DNA of 64,000 bases from Curvibacter sp. PD_MW3 (GTDB lineage Bacteria; Pseudomonadota; Gammaproteobacteria; Burkholderiales; Burkholderiaceae_C), in the NCBI GenBank assembly GCA_002633085.1, contig NSIV01000005.1, forward strand, positions 1 through 64,000, in the 5' to 3' direction. The notes under the pieces were generated by a model. That model did no database searches. It was given only the letters and a program-made list of their open reading frames with translations, and had not been told where the DNA came from. Below are positions 34,817 through 42,822 of this stretch, one piece after another (within the stretch, counting starts at the first letter, position 1; each line of letters begins with the position of its first letter). The position numbers were made by a program, and so were the translations under genes.

Positions 34817-36064
34817 ATGCCCAATTCATCCAGCATCACCCACGATTTCGAGTGGCCCCAAGAAGGGGTGACACGGGTTCCCTACCGCGTATTTTCAGAT
34901 GAACAGATCTACCAGGCCGAGCAAGAAAAGATCTTCAAGGGGCCGACCTGGAATTACCTTTGCCTGGAAGTCGACCTCGACGAGGTCAACACGTCTGTTA
35001 CCGGATGGATCGGGGAAACGCCCATCATTGTCAGCCGTGATGGCGAGGGCAAGATCCACGCCTTCGTCAACAGATGCTCTCACAAAGGGGCCCTGGTCTG
35101 CCTTGAAAAGAAACACCGCGGTTCCGTTCTCACTTGTGTTTATCACGCCTGGACCTACGATCTCAAGGGCAAACTCAGGGGCGTGGCATTCCGGAAGGGC
35201 ATCCATGGCTCCGGAGGAATGCCTGAAGACTTCTCGGAAGACAGGCATGCGCTCCAGGCAATCCGGATCACCGTGTTTGCTGGCATCGTCTTCGGCACCT
35301 TTTCCGACCAGACACCGCCGATCCAGGAGTACCTGGGCGTTGAAGCCGCGGAGTTTCTTGGCTCAAGCATGCAGGGCGACCTCAAGGTCCTGGGGCGGCA
35401 CAGCCAGATCATCCATAACAACTGGAAGCTTTACGCAGAGAACGTGAGGGACACGTATCACGCGACCTTGCTGCACACGTTCTATACCTCCTTCAAGATC
35501 AACCGCCTGGACATGGACGGAGGAATCCTGCTCTCACCCTCCAAGCTCCATGCCATCAGCTACTCCAAGAAGAGAACCTGGACAGAGAACGCTGAATACG
35601 CCGATGCCCAGGTTCATTCCGCGAAATATGAATCCAGGCTGGAAAACCCCCAGCTGCTGCAGGCCTGGGATGAGCGTCCCCACGGCATCACCCACAGCAT
35701 CCAAACCGTCTTTCCCACGCTGGTGTCCCAGTTCACACTGAACTCGCTGGCGGTCAGGGTCTATTTACCCAAGGGGGTCGACAAGACAGAATTGCTGTGG
35801 ATCTTTCTTGGCAAAAAGAGCGACACACTGGAGCAGGAGTCCATCCGGGTTCGACAGGCGAATCTAACGGGTGCGGCTGGCCTGGTTGCGCTGGAAGATG
35901 GCTGTATTAATGAGTTTGTCCAACGCGGCACCCGCAGCGCGTCAGAACAGTCATCTTTCATCGAAATGGGCGGGCATGGCTTTGATTCCAACACTGCCTC
36001 TCGCGCAACCGAAACGGCAGTCCGTGGCTTCTGGCATGGATACCGTGGTCTCATGGGGTACTGA
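34817..36064 (+). CDS. Aromatic ring-hydroxylating dioxygenase, large (alpha) subunit, TphA2-like
   Basis: Rieske non-heme iron oxygenase large subunit of 415 aa. Rieske ligands are Cys87, His89, Cys107 and His110 ([20 protein letters not shown]); the mononuclear site has His215 and His220 in DTYHATLLH with bridging Asp212. It aligns along its length with TphA2 at 9502-10740 ([16 protein letters not shown] versus GMPPSF, IHNNWKLYAENVRD, and VRGFWHGYRGLMGY) but differs in the substrate pocket region. I start at the ATG at 34817, which aligns with TphA2; an in-frame ATG at 34751 would add 22 residues. Its substrate is unknown, likely a carboxylated or sulfonated benzene. Confidence 0.85.
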   Translation: MPNSSSITHDFEWPQEGVTRVPYRVFSDEQIYQAEQEKIFKGPTWNYLCLEVDLDEVNTSVTGWIGETPIIVSRDGEGKIHAFVNRCSHKGALVCLEKKHRGSVLTCVYHAWTYDLKGKLRGVAFRKGIHGSGGMPEDFSEDRHALQAIRITVFAGIVFGTFSDQTPPIQEYLGVEAAEFLGSSMQGDLKVLGRHSQIIHNNWKLYAENVRDTYHATLLHTFYTSFKINRLDMDGGILLSPSKLHAISYSKKRTWTENAEYADAQVHSAKYESRLENPQLLQAWDERPHGITHSIQTVFPTLVSQFTLNSLAVRVYLPKGVDKTELLWIFLGKKSDTLEQESIRVRQANLTGAAGLVALEDGCINEFVQRGTRSASEQSSFIEMGGHGFDSNTASRATETAVRGFWHGYRGLMGY

Positions 36065-36066
36065 TC

Positions 36067-36543
36067 ATGAGCGATGCATCCCGAGAAACATTTTTCCGAG
36101 TCTCCCAACTGATTGCACGCGCGGCAATGCTCTTGGACGACGGCCGATTTGATGAATGGATTCATCTGTTCGATGAAAACGCCCGCTACTCCATCACGAC
36201 ACGTGAAAACTTGGCGCAGAAAAATCCGATTGGAATCTTGTCGTGTGATGATGCGCGCATGCTGCGCGACCGTGTCGCGGCGCTTAGAGATGCAAACATC
36301 TACGAGCCACATCACTACAACCATCTTAATAGCATCCCGGTTCTTGTCGACGAGGCTCTAGACCAGCAATGGCGAACGAACTTTCTTGTGCACCGAATCA
36401 TGGAGCGGGGTGAGACGATGCTCTTTGCATCTGGCTATTACCTCGATACCTTCACATCTGGCACGCCGTCACTTCAATTCCTGAGCAGAAAGGTCGTCCT
36501 CGATAGCTCTGCCATCGACACCTTGCTGGTGATTCCGCTCTGA
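36067..36543 (+). CDS. Aromatic ring-hydroxylating dioxygenase, small (beta) subunit
   Basis: Beta subunit of 158 aa with the NTF2-like fold pattern: an N-terminal helix with LIARAAMLLDDGRFDEWIHL, NARYSITTREN and RVAALRDANIYEPHHYNHLN. It ends DSSAIDTLLVIPL, almost the same as the TphA3 ending. It follows its large subunit by 2 bases, making one enzyme with it. No ferredoxin, reductase or dehydrogenase gene follows, so electrons must come from elsewhere, possibly TphA1. Confidence 0.87.
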   Translation: MSDASRETFFRVSQLIARAAMLLDDGRFDEWIHLFDENARYSITTRENLAQKNPIGILSCDDARMLRDRVAALRDANIYEPHHYNHLNSIPVLVDEALDQQWRTNFLVHRIMERGETMLFASGYYLDTFTSGTPSLQFLSRKVVLDSSAIDTLLVIPL

Positions 36544-36964
36544 ATCAAACTAAATGCTGAGTTAGTAGTGGTTTGGAATCATTACCTTCACGGTAACTCG
36601 TCCGTGAAGCTCTTTCTTGTCATCGTCATCGATATCTCCTGAACATATCAAGTCATCGAATCTGTCCGGGGGAACTGGGGGACGCCTAGCTGTTTTCGAC
36701 TTTAGAGTGGTATGTTGCAAAATCGTAACGCCGAAAAGGGGCATGGAACCTAGAGGGTTGTTTACGACTTTAATTGCACGGAATAGCTCTCCTATTTCCA
36801 AAAACTGCGTAATGATCAGACCCTGAGCATCACCTGAGCCAGATTGATCTGCCCCCAAAGTCAGACGTGAATCCTGGTGAGCTTGGTTGTGAAAGAGTCC
36901 GTTGCTAGCACATCTTGGTGGTTTCCTTACGCGATGCGGAAGCTCTTGGCCTTCTGCACAGTAC
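36544..36964. other. Convergent gap without clear gene
   Basis: This 421-base gap between the small subunit and the Bug protein contains the repeat at 36691-36785 and a doubtful minus-strand frame (36562-36858, 98 aa, no recognisable domain). The piece TGATCTGCCCCCAAAGTCAG at 36845-36864 faintly resembles an IS3-type end, but no transposase is nearby. I see no promoter or RNA gene. Confidence 0.4.
36691..36785 (+). repeat. Junction motif copy 3 (double)
   Basis: Two related copies lie 68 bases apart: TGTTTTCGACTTTAGAGTGG at 36691-36710 and TGTTTACGACTTTAATTGCA from 36759, with 13 of the first 14 bases equal. The second continues GAATA like the copy at 60651. Multiple repeats of about 20 bases beginning TG recall the ends of IS21-family elements, but that is only a resemblance. 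Confidence 0.5.
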
Positions 36965-37972
36965 TCACGATTCCGCCGTAAAGCCCACCTTCTTTATTAG
37001 CGGCCCCCACTTTTTATACTGTTCGCTTAGGCTCTGTCCCAACTCCGTGGGGGTGGAGCCTTGAGCGATCAGGCCAACAAGTGCGAGCGCATCGACAACG
37101 TTTCGGTCCTTAACGGCTGCATTGATCGCGGAGTTTGCCGCAGCAACCACGCCTGCGGGTGTCTTGGCTGGTGCAAAAAACGAAAACCACTCATCGACAA
37201 CAAGGTCGGGGAATCCCTGTTCAGCCAACGTGGGAATGTCCGATACAAAGGGCGATCGCTTGGCGCCAGAGGTGCCGAGGATGCGCAATTTGCCTGCACG
37301 ATGATTGGCGAGGAAGTCGCCGTGCGGCGTCACCATGGCAGCAATTTGCCCACCCACGACGTCCGTAACGCCTGGCACTGAACCCCGATAGGGAATGTGC
37401 TTGAGTTCCACGCCACTGGCTAGCCCAAGGAGGGCGCCTATGAAATGTGGTGTCGATCCAGCACCTGGCGAACCGTAGCTCGCATCTTTCGGATTGGCTT
37501 TGGCCCACGCCAGAAAGTCTGGCACCGTCTTGACGCTGGCCGGTACCATAGGACCGACAGCAAGCCCGTGTTGCATGATGGCAGCCATACCCACCGGAAC
37601 GAAGTCCTTGAACGGGTCGTACGAAAGCTTGCTGTACACGTGGGGAAACAACGCCAGCATGGAGAACGGGGTGAGCGCAAGGCTGGACCCATCGGCGGGC
37701 GCGGTCCGCAGGACGTCCAAGGCGATCCGGCCACCGGCGCCTGGTCGGTTGTCCACGACGGCAGTATTTTTTGTATAGCTGCTGCCAGCCATTTTTTCTC
37801 CGACTCGGCGTGCAACGATATCGCCAGAGCTCCCTGCAGGGAATCCATAGAAAACTTTAACCTGCTCTAACGGGAGCCCGGCTTGCGCGTAGGCTTTCGG
37901 GCTCAAGACTCCCAGGGGGCCAGCTACGGCTGAGCCCAGGGCGACATGCATGAACTGACGGCGGTTGCTCAT
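36965..37972 (-). CDS. Bug/TctC-family periplasmic substrate-binding protein
   Basis: Tripartite tricarboxylate transporter binding protein of 335 aa. The N-terminus NRRQFMHVALGSAVAGPLG with cleavage near AYAQA is a twin-arginine-like signal. The mature start is unusual (VKVFYGFPAGSSGDIVARR instead of the common I-VPFPPGG), then VDNRPGAGGRIALDVL and KHIPYRGSVPGVTDVVGGQI follow the family. A strong ribosome site (AGAGGAGA) precedes the ATG. It lies downstream of the thiolase, 134 bases away, on the same strand and may be part of that transcript. Confidence 0.87.
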   Translation of the reverse strand: MSNRRQFMHVALGSAVAGPLGVLSPKAYAQAGLPLEQVKVFYGFPAGSSGDIVARRVGEKMAGSSYTKNTAVVDNRPGAGGRIALDVLRTAPADGSSLALTPFSMLALFPHVYSKLSYDPFKDFVPVGMAAIMQHGLAVGPMVPASVKTVPDFLAWAKANPKDASYGSPGAGSTPHFIGALLGLASGVELKHIPYRGSVPGVTDVVGGQIAAMVTPHGDFLANHRAGKLRILGTSGAKRSPFVSDIPTLAEQGFPDLVVDEWFSFFAPAKTPAGVVAAANSAINAAVKDRNVVDALALVGLIAQGSTPTELGQSLSEQYKKWGPLIKKVGFTAES

Positions 37973-38106
37973 AACACTTCTCCTCTTTAGTTAATGAAAT
38001 CTCTAACTCAAGACACGATCACTGGCAAAACAATTCGTGCTGGCGGCCATGATCTAGCCCCATGGGAGCCAGGTTGAATTTGCCGCTGATCTCTTGTCAC
38101 GGACAC

Positions 38107-39354
38107 TCAACTCCCATCAGGGTTCTCAATCAGGAGGGCGATGCCTTGTCCCCCGCCGATGCAGGCGGATGCAATGCCCCAGCGTTGACCGATTTCACGC
38201 AGTTGACGGGCGACGGAGATGGTCAGCCGCACCCCAGTGGCAGCAAGCGGGTGGCCCAAAGCGATCGCGCCACCTTTGGCGTTGAGCGTGCTCATGTCCA
38301 GCCCGAGTTCTTGCGCAACCGCCAGGGTTTGTGCACCCTGCGCCTCATTGATTTCAAAGCGGGCAATGTCGGTCAGCGTTTTGCCGCTGCGTTCGAGAAG
38401 AAGTCTGATCGCCGGCGCAGGTCCTATGCCCATGATTTCAGGCGGAACTCCGACCACGGCAGCCGCCGCTACGCGCGCCAGGGGGCTTCGACCCCAGTCT
38501 TTGACCACCTTGCTGTTTGCAACCAGAGCGGCGGCGGCCGCATCGGTCAATGCCGAGCTGTTGCCGCCCGTTTGCACCCCCTCGGCGAAAACAGTACGGA
38601 GTTTGGCGAGCGCTTCTGGCGGTGTTGGCCGTGGGTGGGTGTCCCGGTCGCAGATGGAAGTTTTGCCTGTCAGTCGAAGTTGCCGCGGCTTGTAGCCTGG
38701 GAGCTCAAAAATCTCGTTGACGACCGGGGTGATTTCATCTGCAAACCAGCCGGCCTCCTGCGCCGCTACGGCGCGTGAGAATGAAAGAGAGGCAAAGTGG
38801 TCGACTGCTTCTCGCGAGATACCGTATTTCTTCGCCAGATTCTCGGCTGTTTGGATCATTGAGATCTCGGCCGCTGGGTCGGTGAGTGATTCCCACATGT
38901 AATCCTTGAAGGCGACGGGCGCGCCAAGGCGAAATCCTCCCCGATGATCGAAAGCAGCGATGGGGTGGCGGGTCATGGATTCGGTTCCGACGACCAGGGC
39001 CAACGAGGCCACACCGGCCGTGATCTGTTCCCCCGCTTGCCTGAATAGTTCGAAACCCGTTCCGCAAATGCGCTGGCACATCAAGGCCGGTACCTCTACC
39101 GGAGCTCCGGCGTACAGACCGATATGGCGAGGCAGGTAGAACTGGTCAAAACCACCCGGCGCCATGTTGCCGGTGAGGACCGAGTCGATGCGTGTTGCCT
39201 CGATACCTGTTCGGGCAAGAGCGGCCTTGGCGGCCTTGATGCCGAGGTCGATCGGGTTGACGTCGGCGAATGCACCCTGGTAATCAACCATGGGTGTGCG
39301 CACACCATCAAGAATGTAGATGTCGTCGAATGACTGATACAGGCCTGAACTCAT
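38107..39354 (-). CDS. Thiolase-family acyl-CoA acyltransferase
   Basis: Thiolase of 415 aa. The nucleophile is Cys97 in CQRICGTGFEL, and the acid/base residues are His368 (AIALGHPLAATG) and Cys398 (SACIGGGQG). Two differences from the usual degradative enzymes are visible: the C-x-S-G-x-x-A signature reads CGTGFEL, and the NEAF segment reads NEAQ (residues 336-339). The fold is otherwise complete. It would cleave a 3-ketoacyl-CoA with CoA. Its ATG overlaps the enoyl-CoA hydratase stop (ATGA), so it completes a ligase-hydratase-thiolase unit for side-chain shortening. Confidence 0.85.
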   Translation of the reverse strand: MSSGLYQSFDDIYILDGVRTPMVDYQGAFADVNPIDLGIKAAKAALARTGIEATRIDSVLTGNMAPGGFDQFYLPRHIGLYAGAPVEVPALMCQRICGTGFELFRQAGEQITAGVASLALVVGTESMTRHPIAAFDHRGGFRLGAPVAFKDYMWESLTDPAAEISMIQTAENLAKKYGISREAVDHFASLSFSRAVAAQEAGWFADEITPVVNEIFELPGYKPRQLRLTGKTSICDRDTHPRPTPPEALAKLRTVFAEGVQTGGNSSALTDAAAAALVANSKVVKDWGRSPLARVAAAAVVGVPPEIMGIGPAPAIRLLLERSGKTLTDIARFEINEAQGAQTLAVAQELGLDMSTLNAKGGAIALGHPLAATGVRLTISVARQLREIGQRWGIASACIGGGQGIALLIENPDGS

Positions 39355-40190
39355 GATGTTTTTTCCACTTTATTGGCACGCTTTTCGAGAAAGTCGCGGA
39401 CACGCTGCTTGGCTGCCTCGTCTCCTTGTGCGATGGCGGACATCAGCGACTCGACGAACAGACCCTCTGCGGGGGCCATTTCAGCAATACGCGGCAGGGC
39501 CTGCGTGATCGCATAATTTGACAAGGGCGCGTTGCTGGCGATCTTTGTCGCCAGTTCAAAGGCCTTGAATAGACCTTCGCCTTCTCTGACCAGGTAGTTC
39601 GAGAGCCCGACAGACTGTCCTTCGACTGCATCAAAGACACGGCCGGTCAGCATCATGTCGCTCATGCGCGAAACGCCGATCAGCCGAGGAATTCGGGCTG
39701 AACCACTGCCACCCACAAAAATTCCACGCTGTCCCTCGGGTAGGCCATAGTAGGCAGAGGGTTCGGCTACGCGCAGATGGGTTGTGGCGGCCAACTCCAG
39801 CCCGCCACCGACAACCGCACCATGCAATACCGAAATGACCGGCACCGGGCCAAACTGGACGGCGTCAAATGCGGCGTGCCATAGCCGCGAGTGATGGATC
39901 CCATCGGTCACGGATTGCTCGGAAACTTCTGACAAGTCGAGGCCGGCGCAAAAGTGCGAGCCCTCACCGCTGATCACGACCACGCGTGCACTGGGTGGCA
40001 GGTTGATGAAGGCGGTGTGCAACTGACGGATCATGGTGTCGCTCATTGCATTGCGCTTGCCGGGTCGGTTGAGCCGCAAATGGACAATCGCTCCCGACTG
40101 CTCAATGCAGAGCAAGGACTGCTGAGCCAACACGCCTTGTACCGGCCGGAACTCTGCGGTTATTGAGGCGTCAACCTGGATAGATGACAT
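39351..40190 (-). CDS. Enoyl-CoA hydratase/isomerase family protein
   Basis: Crotonase-family protein of 279 aa. It has LRLNRPGKRNAMSDTMIRQL, ISGEGSHFCAGLDLSEV and VLHGAVVGGGLELAATTHLR, where the two Gly-rich loops form the oxyanion hole. YYGLPEGQRGIFVGGSGSAR lies at the second catalytic region. I start at the ATG at 40190, which has GGGAGG 5 bases upstream; an ATG 15 bases earlier is possible. The start overlaps the ligase gene by 20 bases. It does not look like the hydratase-lyase that makes vanillin directly from feruloyl-CoA, so beta-oxidative use is favoured. Confidence 0.8.
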   Translation of the reverse strand: MSSIQVDASITAEFRPVQGVLAQQSLLCIEQSGAIVHLRLNRPGKRNAMSDTMIRQLHTAFINLPPSARVVVISGEGSHFCAGLDLSEVSEQSVTDGIHHSRLWHAAFDAVQFGPVPVISVLHGAVVGGGLELAATTHLRVAEPSAYYGLPEGQRGIFVGGSGSARIPRLIGVSRMSDMMLTGRVFDAVEGQSVGLSNYLVREGEGLFKAFELATKIASNAPLSNYAITQALPRIAEMAPAEGLFVESLMSAIAQGDEAAKQRVRDFLEKRANKVEKTS

Positions 40191-41973
40191 CGGGTCCTCC
40201 CGCATAAAGCGACGCTATATCGCTGGCGCGTCGCTTGAGGACCGCTCCTTGATTGATGTAGCCTTTGTCGGTGATTTCGCCTGCCTCAATATTGGGGGGT
40301 TCGCACAGCAGAAGAGCCCGTTTCGGTGTTTGGGAGGAACCGCCACCTTCACCGCCGAGGGCTTTCAATGCGGCTCTTAAATGCTTGGCCAGCTCTTGTG
40401 CGGGCAATGCAGCGGCCTGTATCGTTGGGAAGACAAGGACACCTATTTCGTCGCGGTCATGGCCGGTGACTACGACGTCCTGGACGTAAGGCGCCATGGC
40501 TGAGACCACTCGTACACGCAGGGTGCCGACGCTCACCCAGGTTCCTGTCGTTAGCTTGAAATCTTCAGCGACGCGGCCATTAAAGACCACGCCCAGCTCA
40601 GGTTGGGTCTCATCGGTGAGGAACCCGGCATCGCCGATGCGGTAATACCCTTCTTCATCGTAGGCCTGTGCGGTGAGCTGAGGTGCATTCCGATAACCCG
40701 GGAAAACGCTCACGCCACGCACGCGCAGTTCGAGCTTTTCACCATTGGGTATGAACTTCAACTCAAGCCCTGGTAATACGCCGCCAATGATGCCTGCGCG
40801 CTCTAATTCCCAGTGGGCACTCGTGATTGCAGGTGAAGTTTCGGTCGATCCCCAGGACGTGGTCAGCCAGACGGGCTTTCCCTGAACCTTGACTGCCAGC
40901 GCCTGCAATCGATCCCACGTCGCCTGTGGCAAGGCCGCGCCGGCATAAAAGACGGCCCGCAAGCGTTCAAACACACGCCGAGCAAGCGCCTCGTCAGCTT
41001 CCAGCAGTGGCAGTGCCATTTCGAAGCCTCTGGGCACATTGAACCAGATGGTGGGTTGCATTTCTGCGAGGTTGGCCACCGACTTCTCGATCTGACCTGG
41101 CGCAGGACGCCCGTCATCAATGACCAAGGTTCCACCATTGCGAAGGACAAGGTTCAGATTGTGATTGCCGCCGAAGGTATGGCTCCATGGAAGCCAATCG
41201 ACAAGAACAGGCTTTTCCTTGTCGAGAAAGCGCCAGGCCTGGCCGATCATCTGCTGGTTTGCACACAGCATACGGTGGGTATTGATAACTACTTTGGGAT
41301 GCCCTGTCGACCCGGAGGTCAGCAAATATTTCGCATGGGTGTCCGGCGTGATGGCCTCGAATGCCTCTTTAACCGCTGGGCCTTCGGCCGTTCTTGTCAG
41401 GCTGTCAAACGAGAGTGCCCCGGGGAAAGTTTCGGCACCCTGGCTGAACACCGCCACGGCATGCAATCCGCTGCTGGCCAACGGCGGGCCGTAGACCGCA
41501 GCATCAGAGGCGTAGACCAATGCGGGTCCCAGCGCATTCAAGATGCCGTGTATCTTCGTGTAATCCTTGGTCATGCGCGAGTAAGCGCTTGAGACGGTGC
41601 AAACGGCGCGTCCGATGTGCATTCCTGCGAGCACGATCAAGACGTGATCTAGCGCGTTGTCTGACAATACAACGATTGGTGCATTCGGTGTCAGCTTCAA
41701 GCCCAGCAGGCTCTGTGCAATGCGCCCAACGAGAACGCGTGTCTCGGCCCATGTCAGACGACGCCAGCTACCGTCGAAAGCTCGCTCTGCAAACGCCAGT
41801 GCATTGGGCGTCTCAGCAGCCCATCGATCGAGCCATTCACCGATGCAGCGTGCATATGGCTGCAAGGGCTCCGGAGAGCGCACGACAAAACTTCCGTCAT
41901 CAAAGCCGACACGTACTGCGCGCGGTTTTGCCAGCATATTGGGATCGGATAACCAGTCAAACTTATTCGCCAT
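40171..41973 (-). CDS. fcs: Feruloyl-CoA synthetase-like acyl-CoA ligase
   Basis: AMP-forming acyl-CoA ligase of 600 aa. It has the AMP-binding loop LLTSGSTGHPKVVINTHRM, the STETSP motif after LTTSWG and the C-terminal GRVAEDFKLTTGTWVSVGTL, which is a hallmark of the feruloyl-CoA synthase group. NGRVAEDFKL replaces the usual GR-D-IK. It would activate ferulate, coumarate or a similar phenylpropenoate with ATP and CoA. The ATG at 41973 has AGAGGTG 6 bases upstream; a GTG 9 bases earlier is in frame. Divergent from a TetR gene. The natural substrate is inferred from the family. Confidence 0.72.
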   Translation of the reverse strand: MANKFDWLSDPNMLAKPRAVRVGFDDGSFVVRSPEPLQPYARCIGEWLDRWAAETPNALAFAERAFDGSWRRLTWAETRVLVGRIAQSLLGLKLTPNAPIVVLSDNALDHVLIVLAGMHIGRAVCTVSSAYSRMTKDYTKIHGILNALGPALVYASDAAVYGPPLASSGLHAVAVFSQGAETFPGALSFDSLTRTAEGPAVKEAFEAITPDTHAKYLLTSGSTGHPKVVINTHRMLCANQQMIGQAWRFLDKEKPVLVDWLPWSHTFGGNHNLNLVLRNGGTLVIDDGRPAPGQIEKSVANLAEMQPTIWFNVPRGFEMALPLLEADEALARRVFERLRAVFYAGAALPQATWDRLQALAVKVQGKPVWLTTSWGSTETSPAITSAHWELERAGIIGGVLPGLELKFIPNGEKLELRVRGVSVFPGYRNAPQLTAQAYDEEGYYRIGDAGFLTDETQPELGVVFNGRVAEDFKLTTGTWVSVGTLRVRVVSAMAPYVQDVVVTGHDRDEIGVLVFPTIQAAALPAQELAKHLRAALKALGGEGGGSSQTPKRALLLCEPPNIEAGEITDKGYINQGAVLKRRASDIASLYAGGPDVIYPG

Positions 41974-41991
41974 TCCATACACCTCTGTATG
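41973..41991. promoter_or_regulatory. Candidate TetR operator 1
   Basis: TTCCATACACCTCTGTATG contains the perfect inverted repeat CATAC-N6-GTATG and overlaps the ribosome-binding site and start codon region of the fcs-like gene. A related sequence is at 42050-42068, matching in 15 of 19 positions. Confidence 0.5.
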
Positions 41992-42049
41992 TTGATGCGA
42001 GCGAAGTTTATAGAAATCTGTATTGATTAAAATCAGGGTTTACACCTGC

Positions 42050-42068
42050 TTCCATACACAAATGCATG
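42050..42068. promoter_or_regulatory. Candidate TetR operator 2
   Basis: TTCCATACACAAATGCATG is the second copy of the 19-base element, 77 bases from the first, within the 130-base divergent gap and 36 bases before the TetR start. It keeps the left arm exactly and the right arm with one change. Placement suits autoregulation by the TetR protein. Confidence 0.5.
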
Positions 42069-42103
42069 GCATCATGAGCGTGCATCTTTAGTTCGGATTG
42101 CAT

Positions 42104-42757
42104 ATGAGCACACATACTTCCGCTGCCAAACCGGCGCGCAAAAAGCGCCAAATCACCGATGCACCAGAGAGTGATGGAAGTCCGCGCAACACCCTGACCC
42201 CTGAAAGATGGATTGATGCCGCAACCGAAGTTCTGGCGTACCAAGGTATCGATCGCGTACGGGTGGACTTGCTTGCCCAGCAACTGGGTGTCACTCGAGG
42301 TAGCTTTTATTGGCACTTTCGTGATCGAGAAGATCTTTTGCGCAGGGTGCTCCGTGCCTGGCACGAACTAGCCACTGAACAACTGACCGTTCGACTAGAG
42401 CATGCCCATAGCGACGCAATTGAACAGCTGCGCGATGTTGTTTCGCTGCCGTTTCGTGGGCGCAGTGCTGAGCGTGCGGCAAGAATCGAGCTAGCCATCC
42501 GCGCCTGGGCGCGTCGCGACGATATGGCGCGTCATGCCGTCGACGAGGCCGATGCAAGCCGCATTGGGTATATCGCACAGATATTCTCGTCACTTGGATT
42601 TGCGATTGGCGAAGCGCGGTCACGCGCCTTTCTGCTCTACAGCTATGTCGTTGCAGAGTCGCAAATGTCGAATCAGGGAACGTCTGCGCAACGGATGGCG
42701 CGTAGTCGCTTGGTCGAGAAGTTACTTACCCAAGTGCTGCAGTCTGACCCGAAGTAG
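42104..42757 (+). CDS. TetR/AcrR-family transcriptional regulator
   Basis: Regulator of 217 aa with a basic N-terminal extension (AAKPARKKRQITDA) and the TetR helix-turn-helix at about residues 30-80: TPERWIDAATEVLAYQGIDR, LLAQQLGVTRGSFYWHFRDR. The rest is a helical ligand-binding domain. It is divergent from the fcs-like ligase with two related palindromic sites between them, so it probably represses that operon until a CoA thioester or phenolic acid is present. The ATG at 42104 follows an in-frame TTG at 42098. Confidence 0.87.
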   Translation: MSTHTSAAKPARKKRQITDAPESDGSPRNTLTPERWIDAATEVLAYQGIDRVRVDLLAQQLGVTRGSFYWHFRDREDLLRRVLRAWHELATEQLTVRLEHAHSDAIEQLRDVVSLPFRGRSAERAARIELAIRAWARRDDMARHAVDEADASRIGYIAQIFSSLGFAIGEARSRAFLLYSYVVAESQMSNQGTSAQRMARSRLVEKLLTQVLQSDPK

Positions 42758-42822
42758 CAGCGCCTGCGGGAACTTGATCGCCTGCATTCGATGGCAGGGC
42801 GTGCCAGGCACCAATCACCACC

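Noticed and set aside
36562..36858. 98-aa minus-strand frame
   Set aside because: It has no ribosome site or recognised domain and contains the junction motif; it could be a remnant but cannot be supported as a gene.
36845..36864. Possible IS3-family end
   Set aside because: Only about 20 bases resemble such ends; there is no partner end, target duplication or transposase fragment.
39351..40190. Identification as hydroxycinnamoyl-CoA hydratase-lyase (vanillin forming)
   Set aside because: The sequence lacks the segments I remember for that enzyme, and no vanillin dehydrogenase gene is nearby.
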